From Pseudomonas sp. (GTDB taxonomy: Bacteria > Pseudomonadota > Gammaproteobacteria > Pseudomonadales > Pseudomonadaceae), in the NCBI GenBank assembly GCA_022448005.1, contig JAKUTK010000033.1, positions 5,141 to 54,378 on the forward strand: a stretch of DNA of 49,238 nt, read 5' to 3'. The position numbers and the translations under genes are program-made. The notes under the pieces were generated by a model. That model was not told the DNA's origin, did no database searches, and saw nothing but the letters and a program-made list of their open reading frames with translations. Shown one piece after another: positions 19,758-30,289 of the stretch; the first letter of the stretch is position 1; each line of letters begins with the position of its first letter.

Positions 19758-20947
19758 TAGCGGACCTCCCTTGTACGCACTTCACGCGGATCCAACTCCG
19801 GCGGCAGCCTCGTAGTCTGCGTCGAAGCGCCTGACGCAGATGCGGCAGGGGACTGTCCAGAAGAAGCAGCGCCGCGACCATTGATCATCTTGTCCAGCGG
19901 CAGATAGAGCAGGTTGTTTTGACCCTGCTCGCCGGTAACGAGCACCTTGCTGGTATTGCTCATGAGCTCCTGCATGGTTTCCAGATACAGGCGCTCACGC
20001 GTCACGTCTGGCGCCTTTCGATACTCGGTCACCAGCTTGGAGAAGCGATCCGCCTCACCCTGGGCGCGTGAGATCACCGCGTCACGGTAACCACTGGCTT
20101 CCTCCAGCATGCGCTGAGCTTGACCGCGCGCCTCGGGAATCACTCCGTTAGCATAGGATTCGGCCTGATTCTTCTCGCGCTGCTCATCTTCCCGGGCACG
20201 GATAACGTCATCGAACGCTTCCTGAACCTCGCGCGGCGCAGCGGCACTCTGCAGGTTCACCTGAGTCACGATGATGCCGGTCCCATAGTTGTCGAGAAAC
20301 CGCTGCAGACGCTCTTTGACCTCGCCAGCCATGGCCTCTCGACCCTCAGTCAGCACCTGATCCATCGCAGTCGAACCCACAACGTGGCGCACCGCACTAT
20401 CGGTCGCGTGCTGCAACGATGCTTCCGGATCTTCGACATTGAGAACGAACGCCTGAAGATCGCTGATTTTGTACTGCACGGTCAAAGGCACTTCGATGAT
20501 GTTCTCATCCTCGGTAAGCATCTGCCCTTGCTTGCTGTAGGAACGCTCTCGAGTCACGTTTGCCTGGAACTTCCGATCAAATGGCGGGAAGTAGATATTC
20601 AGACCCGGGCCTACGGTTTCGTGGTATTTCCCGAAGCGCAACACCACAGCCTGCTCTTGCTCATCGACAATGTAGATGGCATTGAACAGCCAGACAGCAA
20701 GCAACACCACCAGACCCACCCAGACCAGCGCAAACCCACCACGGCGCCCTGAGCCACCACCCGAAGATCCACCACTGCGTTTCTTGCCGCCGAACATGCC
20801 GTTTAGGCTGTCCTGCAATTTACGGAAAGCCTCATCCAGGTCCGGTGGACCTTTCTGATCGCCACCGCCACCGCCGCGACGACCACCGCCACCGCTACCC
20901 CAGGGATCCTGGTTGTTCGAGTTGCCACCCGGCTCATTCCAAGCCAT
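19757..20947 (-). CDS. hflK: FtsH modulator HflK
   Basis: A 396-residue partner of HflC. It opens with a glycine-rich, basic cytoplasmic segment (about 1-70, WGSGGGGRRGGGGG), then a membrane segment (about 72-95), the SPFH domain beginning near EQAVVLRFGKY, and a long helical region. I chose the ATG at 20947 (MAWNEPGGN), with GGAGAG just upstream; an earlier in-frame ATG at 20959 lacks this. The C-terminal tail is Ser/Ala rich and ends in REVRTREVR. It lies downstream of hflX after a 97-base gap. Confidence 0.96.
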   Translation of the reverse strand: MAWNEPGGNSNNQDPWGSGGGGRRGGGGGDQKGPPDLDEAFRKLQDSLNGMFGGKKRSGGSSGGGSGRRGGFALVWVGLVVLLAVWLFNAIYIVDEQEQAVVLRFGKYHETVGPGLNIYFPPFDRKFQANVTRERSYSKQGQMLTEDENIIEVPLTVQYKISDLQAFVLNVEDPEASLQHATDSAVRHVVGSTAMDQVLTEGREAMAGEVKERLQRFLDNYGTGIIVTQVNLQSAAAPREVQEAFDDVIRAREDEQREKNQAESYANGVIPEARGQAQRMLEEASGYRDAVISRAQGEADRFSKLVTEYRKAPDVTRERLYLETMQELMSNTSKVLVTGEQGQNNLLYLPLDKMINGRGAASSGQSPAASASGASTQTTRLPPELDPREVRTREVR

Positions 20948-21044
20948 AGCGCTCTCCATTCAAATAAAGCTAAAGACGCGCCAGCGGCACGTCCGCCAAT
21001 GCTACCGAAAGCCCGGAACGAACGGCTTAAAAGCCCCCCGAGCT

Positions 21045-22346
21045 TTATTGCAAAGTGTGTTGTTCGAAGAACTGTTCCGCCTCAAAGCCCGCGCGACTAA
21101 TCAGTCGATGCAGCTCGACACGCTGCAAACGTACATCAAGCAGGCTGACACCCTCTTCATCGTGAACTTCGGACTGCACGGCCCCAAGGTCGAACAGCTG
21201 CGCACGCATGCGCCCAAGCTGCTGAGGCAACCGAAGCGTTCCTACGAAAAGATCGTTACCAAGCAGTTCGGCAATGGCCTGCTTCAGCAGATCCAGCCCC
21301 AACCCCTGTTGCGCCGAGACCCATACCCGCTGCGGCACGCCATCAGCATCGCGCTGGATCTGCGGCTCGATGCCTTCAAGCAGATCCACTTTGTTGTAAA
21401 CCTCAAGAATCGGTAGCTCATTCGCACCGATCTCGGTCAAAACCGCCAGCACCTGCTCGATCTGCTGATCCCGCTCAGGCTCGTGAGCATCGATGACATG
21501 CAGCAGCAGATCAGCATTACTCGACTCTTCGAGCGTGGCCCGGAAAGATTCGACCAGTTTGTGCGGCAAGTGACGAATGAATCCAACCGTATCAGCAATA
21601 ACCACCGGCCCCAGGTCATCCAGATCCAGACGACGCAAGGTGGGATCCAGCGTAGCGAAAAGCTGGTTGGCGGCGTAAACCTCGGATTCGGTCAAAGCAT
21701 TGAAAAGAGTGGACTTACCCGCGTTGGTATAGCCCACCAGGGATATAAGCGGAATGTCAGCACGTCTGCGGCCACGGCGAGCCTGCTCACGCTGACTACG
21801 AACCTTTTCCAGCCGCTGCTTGATCTGGCGGATACGCACACGCAGCAAGCGCCTGTCAGTTTCAAGCTGTGTCTCGCCAGGGCCGCGTAGACCAATCCCC
21901 CCCTTCTGCCGTTCAAGGTGAGTCCAGCCCCGCACCAGTCGAGTGCTCATATGATCCAACTGAGCCAGCTCAACCTGCAACTTGCCTTCGTGCGTGCGTG
22001 CCCGTTGAGCAAAGATATCGAGGATCAGCCCGGTGCGATCAAGCACACGGCATTCGAGCGCTCGCTCAAGGTTGCGCTCCTGGCTGGGCGTCAGGGTGTG
22101 ATTGAAAATGACCAGCTCGACCTCGCCATCCTTGACAAGGTCATGCAGCTCTTCGACTTTGCCGCTGCCAATTAAAAACTTGGCGGAAGGTTGGTGCTTG
22201 GCAACATTGACGAAACCAACGGTTTCAGCGCCAGCTGACCGCGCCAGCTCCCGAAACTCTTGGGGGTCTTCACGCGCCGCTGGATCCTGAGCATCCAGAT
22301 GAACCAGGATAGCCCGCTCACCACCACCGGGACGTTCGAAGAACAA
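21045..22346 (-). CDS. hflX: ribosome-associated GTPase HflX
   Basis: A 433-residue GTPase that binds the 50S subunit and splits stalled ribosomes. It has the N-terminal HflX domain (about 1-195, with the glycine-rich GGIGLRGPGETQLE near 149-162), then the G domain with P-loop GYTNAGKST (205-213), G3 DTVGF and G4 NKVD. The start appears to be TTG (MFFERPGGGER), with GGGAG upstream at the right distance and no better ATG in frame before the conserved region. It starts 12 bases after the hfq stop, the classic hfq-hflX-hflK-hflC order. Confidence 0.95.
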   Translation of the reverse strand: MFFERPGGGERAILVHLDAQDPAAREDPQEFRELARSAGAETVGFVNVAKHQPSAKFLIGSGKVEELHDLVKDGEVELVIFNHTLTPSQERNLERALECRVLDRTGLILDIFAQRARTHEGKLQVELAQLDHMSTRLVRGWTHLERQKGGIGLRGPGETQLETDRRLLRVRIRQIKQRLEKVRSQREQARRGRRRADIPLISLVGYTNAGKSTLFNALTESEVYAANQLFATLDPTLRRLDLDDLGPVVIADTVGFIRHLPHKLVESFRATLEESSNADLLLHVIDAHEPERDQQIEQVLAVLTEIGANELPILEVYNKVDLLEGIEPQIQRDADGVPQRVWVSAQQGLGLDLLKQAIAELLGNDLFVGTLRLPQQLGRMRAQLFDLGAVQSEVHDEEGVSLLDVRLQRVELHRLISRAGFEAEQFFEQHTLQ

Positions 22347-22358
22347 TGAAGGCTCCCT

Positions 22359-22625
<267 letters not shown>

Positions 22626-22702
22626 TTAAAGGATCTTTTCATTAATTATTCGAATCGAACACGGCCGATCAGTAATTGAGAATAGCCGGTCAAATAGTAG
22701 TG

Positions 22703-23674
22703 TCAGCTCAATATGGTGAGCCTCTCCAAGTATTTCAATGCTCGCGGCAGATTGTCGCAGGCCGAACTTTCCAGCCAGTGAACCCCCTCCCATCCCCTCA
22801 ACCAGGTCAGTTGACGCTTGGCCAGTTGCCGGGTTGCGATCACTCCACGCTCAACCATTTCCTGCGCAGAATACTCACCGTCCAGATAGCGCCAGACTTG
22901 ACGATAGCCGACCGCTCGCATGGACGGCAGTTCGGCATGCAAATCAGGGCGCCAGCGAAGAGATTCGACCTCTGCAACAAAGCCCTGTTCAACCATCTGA
23001 ACGAAACGCTGCTCGATACGCTGGTGCAAGACCTGCCGCTGCGCAGGCGCCATGGACAACTGCGCGACAGTATAAGGCAAGACGCAGCCGTCTGGCGTGC
23101 CGGCTCCGGCTTTTTGAGCGGATTGCCGAGCACGATGCTCGGTCATACTGATACCGCTGACTCGATAGACTTCAAGCGCCCTGATCAGACGCTGCGGATC
23201 GTTCGGATGGATACGTGCGGCCGATACCGGATCGACTTCGCTGAGTTGGCGATGCAGCACCCCAGCGCCCTCCGCCCGCATCTGTGCTTCGAGCGCCGCG
23301 CGCACCTCGACATCGGCAGCCGGCATATCCGCCAACCCATCCAGCAATGCCTTGAAGTACAACATGGTGCCACCTACCAGCAGCGGAATGCGCCCTGCCT
23401 CGGTGCTCTGCGCCATTGCAGTAAGGGCATCGCTGACAAACTCGGCGGCTGAGTAGCTCTGGACTGGGTCTCTGATATCGATCAGCCGATGCGGGAAAGC
23501 TCTCAACAGCTCGGCAGAAGGCTTGGCAGTTCCGATGTCCATGTTGCGGTAGACCAGGGCGGAATCGACGCTTATCAGGTCACAGGGCAAGGCACGAGCA
23601 AGCTCGATCGCCAGGTCTGTTTTACCGGCGGCGGTAGGACCCATGAGAAAAATGGCGGGTGGTAGTCGGGACAT
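22703..23674 (-). CDS. miaA: tRNA dimethylallyltransferase MiaA
   Basis: A 323-residue enzyme that adds a dimethylallyl group to A37 of tRNAs reading UNN codons. The P-loop GPTAAGKTD (12-20) and the [31 protein letters not shown] and RAVGYRQVW motifs are all present. It follows mutL by 63 bases and precedes hfq by 89 bases on the same strand, the usual gammaproteobacterial order. No defect is seen. Confidence 0.96.
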   Translation of the reverse strand: MSRLPPAIFLMGPTAAGKTDLAIELARALPCDLISVDSALVYRNMDIGTAKPSAELLRAFPHRLIDIRDPVQSYSAAEFVSDALTAMAQSTEAGRIPLLVGGTMLYFKALLDGLADMPAADVEVRAALEAQMRAEGAGVLHRQLSEVDPVSAARIHPNDPQRLIRALEVYRVSGISMTEHRARQSAQKAGAGTPDGCVLPYTVAQLSMAPAQRQVLHQRIEQRFVQMVEQGFVAEVESLRWRPDLHAELPSMRAVGYRQVWRYLDGEYSAQEMVERGVIATRQLAKRQLTWLRGWEGVHWLESSACDNLPRALKYLERLTILS

Positions 23675-23737
23675 CGGATGCTCAAAGAAATGTATCGAGG
23701 GCGATGCAGGCGCCAGCGAGAAGGCTAGACCGCCTTT

Positions 23738-25621
23738 CTATCGCCCCCGGAGGAAGAGCTTGTCCAGGTCACCCATGCCTAGCTGGGTCCAGGTCGGACG
23801 CCCATGATTGCACTGACCGCTGCGCTCGGTCTGCTCCATATCGCGCAACAGGCCGTTCATCTCCGGCACGGTAAGACGTCGGTTTGCACGGACCGCGCCG
23901 TGACATGCCATGGTGCCAAGCAGTTCGTTGAGGTGCGCCTGAATGCGATCGCTGGTGCCGTATTCAAGCAGGTCGGCCAGCACATCCTGTACCAGCCGGG
24001 TCGCCTCGGCCTGCTTGAGCAAGGACGGAATCTGGCGGATCGCCAAGCTTTCCGGGCCCAATCGCTGCAACTCGAAGCCAAGCCTTTGAAACCACTGCGC
24101 ATGCTCTTCAGCACAATCGGCTTCGCGCTGGCTGACGGCGATCGATTCGGGAACCAGCAGCGGCTGGCCACGCAGCCCTTCGCTGGCCATCGCGGCTTTC
24201 AGGCGCTCATACATGATTCGCTCATGGGCGGCGTGCATATCCACCAGCACAAGCCCTTGAGCATTTTCCGAGAGGATATAGATGCCCTTGAGTTGAGCCA
24301 GCGCATAGCCAAGCGGCGGCACATCGCCCTGGCTTTCCGGCAGGGCCGCTGCATTCGCCTCAGCCAGCGGCGAAAAGAACTCCCGGTAAGCGCCCTGCGC
24401 TTCTGCAAGGTTGCCGACTGGCATCGGCCGAGGCGCCTGATAACCCGCGCCGGCTCCGCGCCAGGCAGGCTGCTCTGCTTGCGGCTGTTCCAGCACGTTG
24501 GCAGCAAGGCTCATTTCGTTCTGCCCGGCGAACTCTCCGGCATCACGACCAGAGACAGAGACCTTGGTTACCGGCGCCACACTCGCTGGCGCGGCAAGCT
24601 GATCCTCCGGACGCACATCACCGAGCGCGCGGTGCAAGGTGCCGTATAGGAAATCATGCACCATGCGATTGTCGCGAAATCGCACCTCATGTTTGGTCGG
24701 ATGAACATTGACGTCCACTACCGCCGGGTCGACATCGAGGAACAACACGAAGGTCGGGTGCCGACCATTGAACAGGACATCGCGGTAAGCCTGCCGCACC
24801 GCATGCGCGACCAGCTTGTCGCGCACCATGCGTCCATTCACATAGAAATACTGCAGATCCGCCTGACTACGGGAAAACGTAGGCAAGCCGACCCATCCCC
24901 AGAGATGCAGGCCGGTACGCTCAATCTCGACCGGCAATGCCTGTTCCAGAAAGGCGGGGCCGCACACCGACGCGACGCGGCGCCCCCGAGACGCAGGATC
25001 ACTGGCCGGATGCAGCGCAAGCACCACCTTCCCGTTGTGGCGAAGATGGAAGGCGACATCGAACCGCGCCAGTGCCAGCCGCTTGATCACTTCCTGCAAG
25101 TGGTCGAACTCAGTCTTTTCAGTACGCAAGAACTTACGACGTGCAGGCGTGTTGAAGAACAGGTCGCGCACCTCGACCGAGGTTCCGACCGGATGCGCCG
25201 CTGGCTGAACGCGAGCCTCCATGTCCCGGCCCTCGGTTTCGACCTGCCACGCCTCGGCTGCCTCGGCCGTACGGGAGGTCAAGGTCAACCGAGAAACCGA
25301 ACTGATCGACGCCAGCGCCTCACCGCGAAAACCAAGACTCATCACCCGCTCGAGGTCTTCCAGGTCCCGGATCTTGCTGGTCGCATGCCGAGCCAGGGCC
25401 AGCGGCAAATCTTCGGCAGGGATACCGCAGCCATCATCACGCACCCGCAGCAGTTTGATGCCGCCTTGTTCGACGTCCACTTCGATCCGGGTCGCCCCGG
25501 AGTCGAGACTGTTCTCCAGCAGCTCTTTGATCACCGAAGCGGGTCGTTCAACCACTTCACCGGCGGCAATTTGGTTCGCCAGCCGCGGACTGAGCAGCTG
25601 GATGCGCGCAGCCTCTATCAT
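23738..25621 (-). CDS. mutL: DNA mismatch repair protein MutL
   Basis: A 627-residue mismatch repair ATPase. The GHKL domain (about 1-330) has the conserved [26 protein letters not shown] and [10 protein letters not shown] motifs. The C-terminal dimerisation domain contains [12 protein letters not shown] (461-472), ACHG (near 573) and QCNHGRP (near 604), together matching the endonuclease site of MutL proteins from bacteria that lack MutH; the usual DQHA is DMHA here. It ends FLRGR. The ATG overlaps the amiB stop in an ATGA, so the two are coupled. A nick-making MutL is inferred from these motifs. Confidence 0.96.
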   Translation of the reverse strand: MIEAARIQLLSPRLANQIAAGEVVERPASVIKELLENSLDSGATRIEVDVEQGGIKLLRVRDDGCGIPAEDLPLALARHATSKIRDLEDLERVMSLGFRGEALASISSVSRLTLTSRTAEAAEAWQVETEGRDMEARVQPAAHPVGTSVEVRDLFFNTPARRKFLRTEKTEFDHLQEVIKRLALARFDVAFHLRHNGKVVLALHPASDPASRGRRVASVCGPAFLEQALPVEIERTGLHLWGWVGLPTFSRSQADLQYFYVNGRMVRDKLVAHAVRQAYRDVLFNGRHPTFVLFLDVDPAVVDVNVHPTKHEVRFRDNRMVHDFLYGTLHRALGDVRPEDQLAAPASVAPVTKVSVSGRDAGEFAGQNEMSLAANVLEQPQAEQPAWRGAGAGYQAPRPMPVGNLAEAQGAYREFFSPLAEANAAALPESQGDVPPLGYALAQLKGIYILSENAQGLVLVDMHAAHERIMYERLKAAMASEGLRGQPLLVPESIAVSQREADCAEEHAQWFQRLGFELQRLGPESLAIRQIPSLLKQAEATRLVQDVLADLLEYGTSDRIQAHLNELLGTMACHGAVRANRRLTVPEMNGLLRDMEQTERSGQCNHGRPTWTQLGMGDLDKLFLRGR

Positions 25622-27060
25622 GGCTGTGAGGCCAGGGTCGTCGCGGGAATATTCAGCGTTTGGCCAACCTTGATCACGTCGCTTTTCAAGCTGTTGGCAC
25701 TGCGCAACGCAGGCAAGCTGATCTGATAGCGCTGAGCAAGCAGCGCCAGGCTTTCGCCTGAACGAACGACATGCTCGCGCGCCGCGCTGGCAATCTTGCC
25801 GGAGTCGCGCATCCAGGCAACGTAGGTGCCGGGCGGCGGATTTTCATGGAAGAACTGTCGCACGCCGCTGTGGATTGAGCGCGCCAAGGCCTGCTGATGC
25901 GCTGCGGTTTGCAGCTTCCGCGCCTCGGATGGATTGGAAATGAACCCGGTCTCTACCAGGATCGACGGGATATCTGGTGATTTCAGCACCATGAACCCGG
26001 CCTGTTCCACGCGACGTTTGTGCAACGGCGTGATCCGACCCATGTTGCTCAGCACCTTCTGCCCGACGTTAAGACTGGAAGACAACGAAGCGGTCATCGA
26101 CAAATCCAACAGCACGCCGGCAAGCATCTGGTCCTTGTCGCCCAGGCTGACATTGCCGGCACCGCCGATCAGGTCCGAACGGTTTTCACTGTCAGCCAGC
26201 CAACGTGCAGTTTCCGATGTCGCACCGCGATCCGACAAAGCAAACACCGACGCGCCGTAGGCCGACGACCGCGGCGCCGCATCGGCATGAATGGAGACGA
26301 ACAGATCAGCGCCCTTCTTGCGGGCAATTTCGGTGCGTTTACGCAAGGGGATAAAGTAATCACCGGTGCGCACCAGCTCGGCGCGGAAGCCTTTGTCGGT
26401 ATTGATCTGGCGCTGCAGTTCCTTGGCAAGAGCCAGCACCACGGTTTTCTCATAAATCTTGCCAGGACCGATGGCGCCGGGGTCTTCTCCGCCGTGCCCG
26501 GCGTCGATCGCAACGACGATATCGCGCTTGCTGCTTGGCAGCGGGGGCAGCTTGATCGCCGGCAGGGTCGGCGATACAGGAGCAGTTGGCGTACTCGGCG
26601 TGGTAGTCGCCGGGACGTTGGCAGTGGACGCCGCGGCCGCATCAGCAGCATTGTCGAACAGATCGACCACCAGCCGATGGCCATACTGCTGGTTCGGCGT
26701 GAGCGTAAAGCTCTTTGGCGAAACCTCGGCGCTCAGGTCGATGACCACCCGCAAGGTGTCCGCGTCGTATTTCGCTGCACGCAGCCCCGAGATGGGCGTG
26801 TTCTGCAGCGGCAACTGATCGAATGGCTTGGCCAGATTGGCGCCGTCGACGTCAATGACGATGCGATCCGGAGCCGTCAAGGTGAATACCTTGTGCTGGA
26901 CCGGGCCAGACAGGTCAAAGACCAACCGTGTGTTGTCAGGCGCTCGCCATAGACGCACGCTCTGGACGTCGGAAGCCGCCAGAACCTGTATGGCCGCGAA
27001 CATCAATGCCAAACCACTCACCAGCGCGCGCATGCGCATACCCAACCCCATGATGTTCAT
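25618..27060 (-). CDS. amiB: N-acetylmuramoyl-L-alanine amidase AmiB
   Basis: A 480-residue periplasmic amidase that cleaves peptide from glycan during cell separation. In order: a signal peptide (about 1-30, ending near QVLAAS), an AMIN domain (about 33-130), a Pro/Thr/Ala-rich linker, the zinc-dependent Amidase_3 domain ([32 protein letters not shown]), and a C-terminal LysM domain (about 428-473) for wall binding. The ATG at 27060 overlaps the tsaE stop in an ATGA, which decides the start; later in-frame ATGs (for example the one giving MRMRALVSG) remain possible. Confidence 0.94.
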   Translation of the reverse strand: MNIMGLGMRMRALVSGLALMFAAIQVLAASDVQSVRLWRAPDNTRLVFDLSGPVQHKVFTLTAPDRIVIDVDGANLAKPFDQLPLQNTPISGLRAAKYDADTLRVVIDLSAEVSPKSFTLTPNQQYGHRLVVDLFDNAADAAAASTANVPATTTPSTPTAPVSPTLPAIKLPPLPSSKRDIVVAIDAGHGGEDPGAIGPGKIYEKTVVLALAKELQRQINTDKGFRAELVRTGDYFIPLRKRTEIARKKGADLFVSIHADAAPRSSAYGASVFALSDRGATSETARWLADSENRSDLIGGAGNVSLGDKDQMLAGVLLDLSMTASLSSSLNVGQKVLSNMGRITPLHKRRVEQAGFMVLKSPDIPSILVETGFISNPSEARKLQTAAHQQALARSIHSGVRQFFHENPPPGTYVAWMRDSGKIASAAREHVVRSGESLALLAQRYQISLPALRSANSLKSDVIKVGQTLNIPATTLASQP

Positions 27061-27527
27061 TGATTGCCGACGGTCAAGATGGAACACCAGCCTTCACCGC
27101 GCTCGCCATGTGGCGTCAGGCGCAGCATACGACCGGCCCCGTGCGGCGTAATGGTAATGTCCAGGTCAGCCTTTGGCAAAATGCCGGCGCCACGCTCTGG
27201 CCACTCTACCAGGCACAGGGCGTCCCCTTCGAAATAGTCGCGAATCCCGAGAAATTCCAGTTCTTCCGGGTCGACCAGACGGTACAAGTCGAAATGGAAC
27301 ACGCGTGCAGCCGGAGTCTCATAAGGTTCGACCAGGGTAAAGGTCGGGCTCTTGACCTTGCCCTCATGCCCCAGCCCGCGAATTAACCCGCGCGACAGCG
27401 TGGTCTTGCCGGCGCCAAGGTCACCGTGCAGGTAGATCACGCCCCGACCGCCGGTCACCTGGGCGATGCGCGCGCCCAGCGACAGCATGGCGTCTTCGTC
27501 GGCAGCCAACAGCGTCAGGTCAGACAT
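27057..27527 (-). CDS. tsaE: tRNA threonylcarbamoyladenosine ATPase TsaE
   Basis: A 156-residue P-loop ATPase that works with TsaB and TsaD to form t6A37 on tRNAs reading ANN codons. The Walker A is GDLGAGKTT (35-43), and SPTFTLVEPYE and FHFDLYRLVDPEELEFLG are family motifs. It overlaps nnr upstream by 13 bases and amiB downstream by 4 bases, so the three genes are tightly coupled. The length is normal. Confidence 0.96.
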   Translation of the reverse strand: MSDLTLLAADEDAMLSLGARIAQVTGGRGVIYLHGDLGAGKTTLSRGLIRGLGHEGKVKSPTFTLVEPYETPAARVFHFDLYRLVDPEELEFLGIRDYFEGDALCLVEWPERGAGILPKADLDITITPHGAGRMLRLTPHGERGEGWCSILTVGNQ

Positions 27528-29014
27528 GGCGAATGCTCCTCGAGCAGCTGGCGGACCATAGGGATCAGATCGGCGGCAACCAGCCCGCGCCCCTCGGCGC
27601 CAAGGCGCTCGCCCGCTACCGCGTGCAACCAGACCGCAAGGCAGGCCGCTTCGAAAGGTGCCAGCCCCTGCGCCAGCAACGCACCAACAACCCCCGCCAA
27701 GACATCGCCGAGGCCCGCGCTGGCCATGGCCGGATGCCCGCGATCACACAGTGCCAGTCGGCCGTCATGATCGGCGACCAAGGTTCCGGCACCCTTGAGC
27801 AGCACGGCACAACCGAAGCGAGCAGCCAGAGCACGAGCAGCGGCAGGTCGATCGGCCTGCACATCAGCCACGGAAATATCCAGCAGCCGCGCCGCCTCTC
27901 CAGGATGCGGCGTGAGCAGACAATCACTTGGCAACTCGACCGCACCTGTCGCCAGCAGATTCAGTGCATCGGCATCCCACACCTGCGGGATTCGACACTG
28001 CGGCGCCAGCGACAGCAAGCTGCGCCCCCACGGCGCTTGGCCCAGGCCGGGCCCGATCACCAGCACATCGGCGCGTTGGGTCAACGCCGTCAATGCATAG
28101 GTGGACTCGACGCCGCTGCACATGATTTCCGGGCGCCGGACCAGCGAGGCGGTGACATGTTCCGGGCGTGTCGCCAGGGTCACCATGCCGGCACCACAGC
28201 GCAGTGCAGCTTCGGCACTGAGCAACGCGGCGCCGCCGGTACCGAGATCGCCGCCGATGACCAGCACCTGACCAAAGCTTCCTTTATGAGCAGTTGGCGA
28301 CCGGGGTGCGAGGGTCGGTAAGTTCGCCTCGCACAAGCGCAGAGCGTACGGCTTGATCTGTGCGACGACCTCCGCATCGGCCTGCAGGTCATCGAATACC
28401 AGCGCTCCGATACAATCCGGACCCTGGCCAGTAAACAGGCCGAGCTTGAGGCCGATAAAGGTTACAGTCAGCTCAGCCCGCACAGCGCTGCCGAGCTGAT
28501 GCCCGGTGTCGGCACACAACCCGGACGGCAGGTCGACAGAGAGGATCGGCTGCGCGCTTTCGTTCATCGCGCGTATGGCGCTGGCATAGGGCTCACGCAC
28601 CTCGCCAGTAATACCGGTGCCGAGCAGCGCATCGACCAGCACGCCGCGCAGGTCCGTACCGGCTGCCCAGGGCGTGACCTTGACGCCGGCTGCCTGGGCT
28701 TCAGCAAAGGCCTGGGCGGCATCGCCCTGCAGTTGCTGCGGATCGCCCACGGCCAACACCCTGACCTGACGACCTGCACGCTGCGCCAACGCCGCAATCA
28801 AATAGCCATCCCCGGCATTGTTGCCCCGGCCAGCAAGCACGCTGATCTCGTCTGCATCAGGCCAGCGGCGCCTTAAGGCACGCCATGCCGCATGCGCGGC
28901 ACGCTGCATCAATTCGTAACCGGGCGTCCCGGCAGCAATCAACCGAGCGTCGATCTCGCGCACCTGAGCGGCAGAGTAAAGCGGGATGGGGAGTGTATCG
29001 GTGGTCTGGGACAT
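27515..29014 (-). CDS. nnr: bifunctional NAD(P)H-hydrate epimerase / ADP-dependent dehydratase
   Basis: A 499-residue two-domain repair enzyme. The N-terminal epimerase domain (about 1-220, with LAGRGNNAGDGYL) interconverts the two forms of damaged NAD(P)HX; the C-terminal ribokinase-like domain (about 225-499, with GSFGQVLVIGGDLGTGGAALL, split over two motifs, and HPGEAARLL and SAGLGDVLAG) dehydrates NAD(P)HX back to NAD(P)H. It is the first gene of the nnr-tsaE-amiB-mutL-miaA-hfq block and is divergent from queG. Confidence 0.95.
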   Translation of the reverse strand: MSQTTDTLPIPLYSAAQVREIDARLIAAGTPGYELMQRAAHAAWRALRRRWPDADEISVLAGRGNNAGDGYLIAALAQRAGRQVRVLAVGDPQQLQGDAAQAFAEAQAAGVKVTPWAAGTDLRGVLVDALLGTGITGEVREPYASAIRAMNESAQPILSVDLPSGLCADTGHQLGSAVRAELTVTFIGLKLGLFTGQGPDCIGALVFDDLQADAEVVAQIKPYALRLCEANLPTLAPRSPTAHKGSFGQVLVIGGDLGTGGAALLSAEAALRCGAGMVTLATRPEHVTASLVRRPEIMCSGVESTYALTALTQRADVLVIGPGLGQAPWGRSLLSLAPQCRIPQVWDADALNLLATGAVELPSDCLLTPHPGEAARLLDISVADVQADRPAAARALAARFGCAVLLKGAGTLVADHDGRLALCDRGHPAMASAGLGDVLAGVVGALLAQGLAPFEAACLAVWLHAVAGERLGAEGRGLVAADLIPMVRQLLEEHSPCLT

Positions 29015-29041
29015 GAATCACCCGAGCGAATATCTGGCAGA

Positions 29042-29047
29042 ATTATA
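29042..29047 (-). promoter_or_regulatory. consensus -10 element upstream of nnr
   Basis: A perfect TATAAT lies on the minus strand 27 bases before the nnr start. No convincing -35 hexamer is found 16-18 bases upstream, so recognition would need an activator or an extended element. It is the only consensus -10 I saw in the 183-base nnr-queG divergent gap. Confidence 0.35.
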
Positions 29048-29197
29048 CGCATGCGCCGCCCGCCCCGCTCCACGCATCGGTGGCGGATCAAAGCGTCACG
29101 GTCGTCTCGTGGTGCGCAGCGCAGCAGATCGGCGATCGCCTCCGCAGGCTGCCTCGTTAACCCGCTCCCCCACCGCAATGCCCGACGATTCGAAGCC

Positions 29198-30289
29198 ATG
29201 TCCAACACCACCCTCGACCCAGCCGTTCTTGCCGATTCCATCAGGGAGTGGGGCCGCGAGCTCGGCTTCCAGCAGGTCGGCATCACCGGTATCGATCTGG
29301 GTGAGCACGAGGCCCACCTCGAACGCTGGCTGGCAGCCGGCTACCACGGCGAGATGGACTATATGGCTGCTCATGGCAGCAAACGTTCCCACCCGGAGCA
29401 ACTGGTGCCGGGCACGCTGCGAGTCGTGTCGTTGCGCATGGACTACCTGCCAGGCGACACGCGCATGGCCGAGCAACTGGCGCACCCGGAAAAAGCCTAC
29501 GTGTCCCGCTACGCGTTGGGCCGCGACTATCACAAGCTGATCCGCAAGCGCCTGCAACAATTGGCCGAGCGCATTCAGCAAGTGATCGGCCCCTTCGGCT
29601 TCCGTGCCTTCGTCGACAGCGCACCCGTTTTGGAAAAAGCTGTGGCGCAACAGGCCGGCCTCGGTTGGATCGGCAAGAACACCCTGGTGCTCAATCGGAA
29701 AGCCGGCAGCTGGTTCTTCCTTGGCGAACTCTTCGTCGACATCGCCCTGCCGGTCGACGAACCCACCGCCCGCGACCACTGTGGGAGCTGCCATGCCTGC
29801 CTGGACATCTGCCCGACCGAGGCCTTCGCCGGCGAACGCGTGCTGGATGCGCGAAAATGTATCTCCTACCTGACCATCGAACTGAAAGGTCCGATCCCCG
29901 TCGAGCTGCGCTCGAAAATCGGCAACCGCGTGTTCGGCTGCGATGACTGCCAGATCGTCTGCCCCTGGAACCGCTTCGCCAAACCGACCCAGCAGACCGA
30001 CTTCCAGCCCCGCCACAGCCTGGACAATGCCGAGCTGGCCACGCTGTTTCGCTGGACAGAAGACGAATTTCTCAGCCGCACCGAGGGCTCGCCGCTGCGG
30101 CGGACGGGCTATCAGAACTGGTTACGCAACCTGGCCGTTGGGCTCGGTAATGCACCGTCCAGTATTCCTGTGATCGAAGCACTGCAGGCGCGCCGCGATG
30201 ACCCGTCCGAGCTGGTGCGCGAGCATGTCGAGTGGGCACTGATGCAGCATGAACAACGCTCTTCGTCAGCCTCAAATAGCGGGAACTAA
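29198..30289 (+). CDS. queG: epoxyqueuosine reductase QueG
   Basis: A 363-residue cobalamin- and iron-sulfur-dependent enzyme for the last step of queuosine tRNA modification. Two 4Fe-4S sites are visible: C195, C198, C201, C205 in CGSCHACLDICP, and C248, C251, C255 in CDDCQIVC, with a further conserved C221. A C-terminal HEAT-like segment follows (about 300-350). The frame is open upstream to 28892 only because it runs antisense to nnr; I take the ATG at 29198 (MSNTTLDPAVLADS), where family similarity begins, despite a weak Shine-Dalgarno. Its stop overlaps the stop of the convergent ftsH-like gene by three bases. Confidence 0.94.
   Translation: MSNTTLDPAVLADSIREWGRELGFQQVGITGIDLGEHEAHLERWLAAGYHGEMDYMAAHGSKRSHPEQLVPGTLRVVSLRMDYLPGDTRMAEQLAHPEKAYVSRYALGRDYHKLIRKRLQQLAERIQQVIGPFGFRAFVDSAPVLEKAVAQQAGLGWIGKNTLVLNRKAGSWFFLGELFVDIALPVDEPTARDHCGSCHACLDICPTEAFAGERVLDARKCISYLTIELKGPIPVELRSKIGNRVFGCDDCQIVCPWNRFAKPTQQTDFQPRHSLDNAELATLFRWTEDEFLSRTEGSPLRRTGYQNWLRNLAVGLGNAPSSIPVIEALQARRDDPSELVREHVEWALMQHEQRSSSASNSGN

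Noticed and set aside
23738..25621. DMHA in place of DQHA in MutL as a catalytic defect
   Set aside because: The metal-binding D, H and E positions are all kept and the variant appears normal for Pseudomonas-type MutL.
28892..29197. N-terminal extension of queG by 102 codons
   Set aside because: The extra sequence is antisense to nnr, has no family similarity and makes the protein too long.
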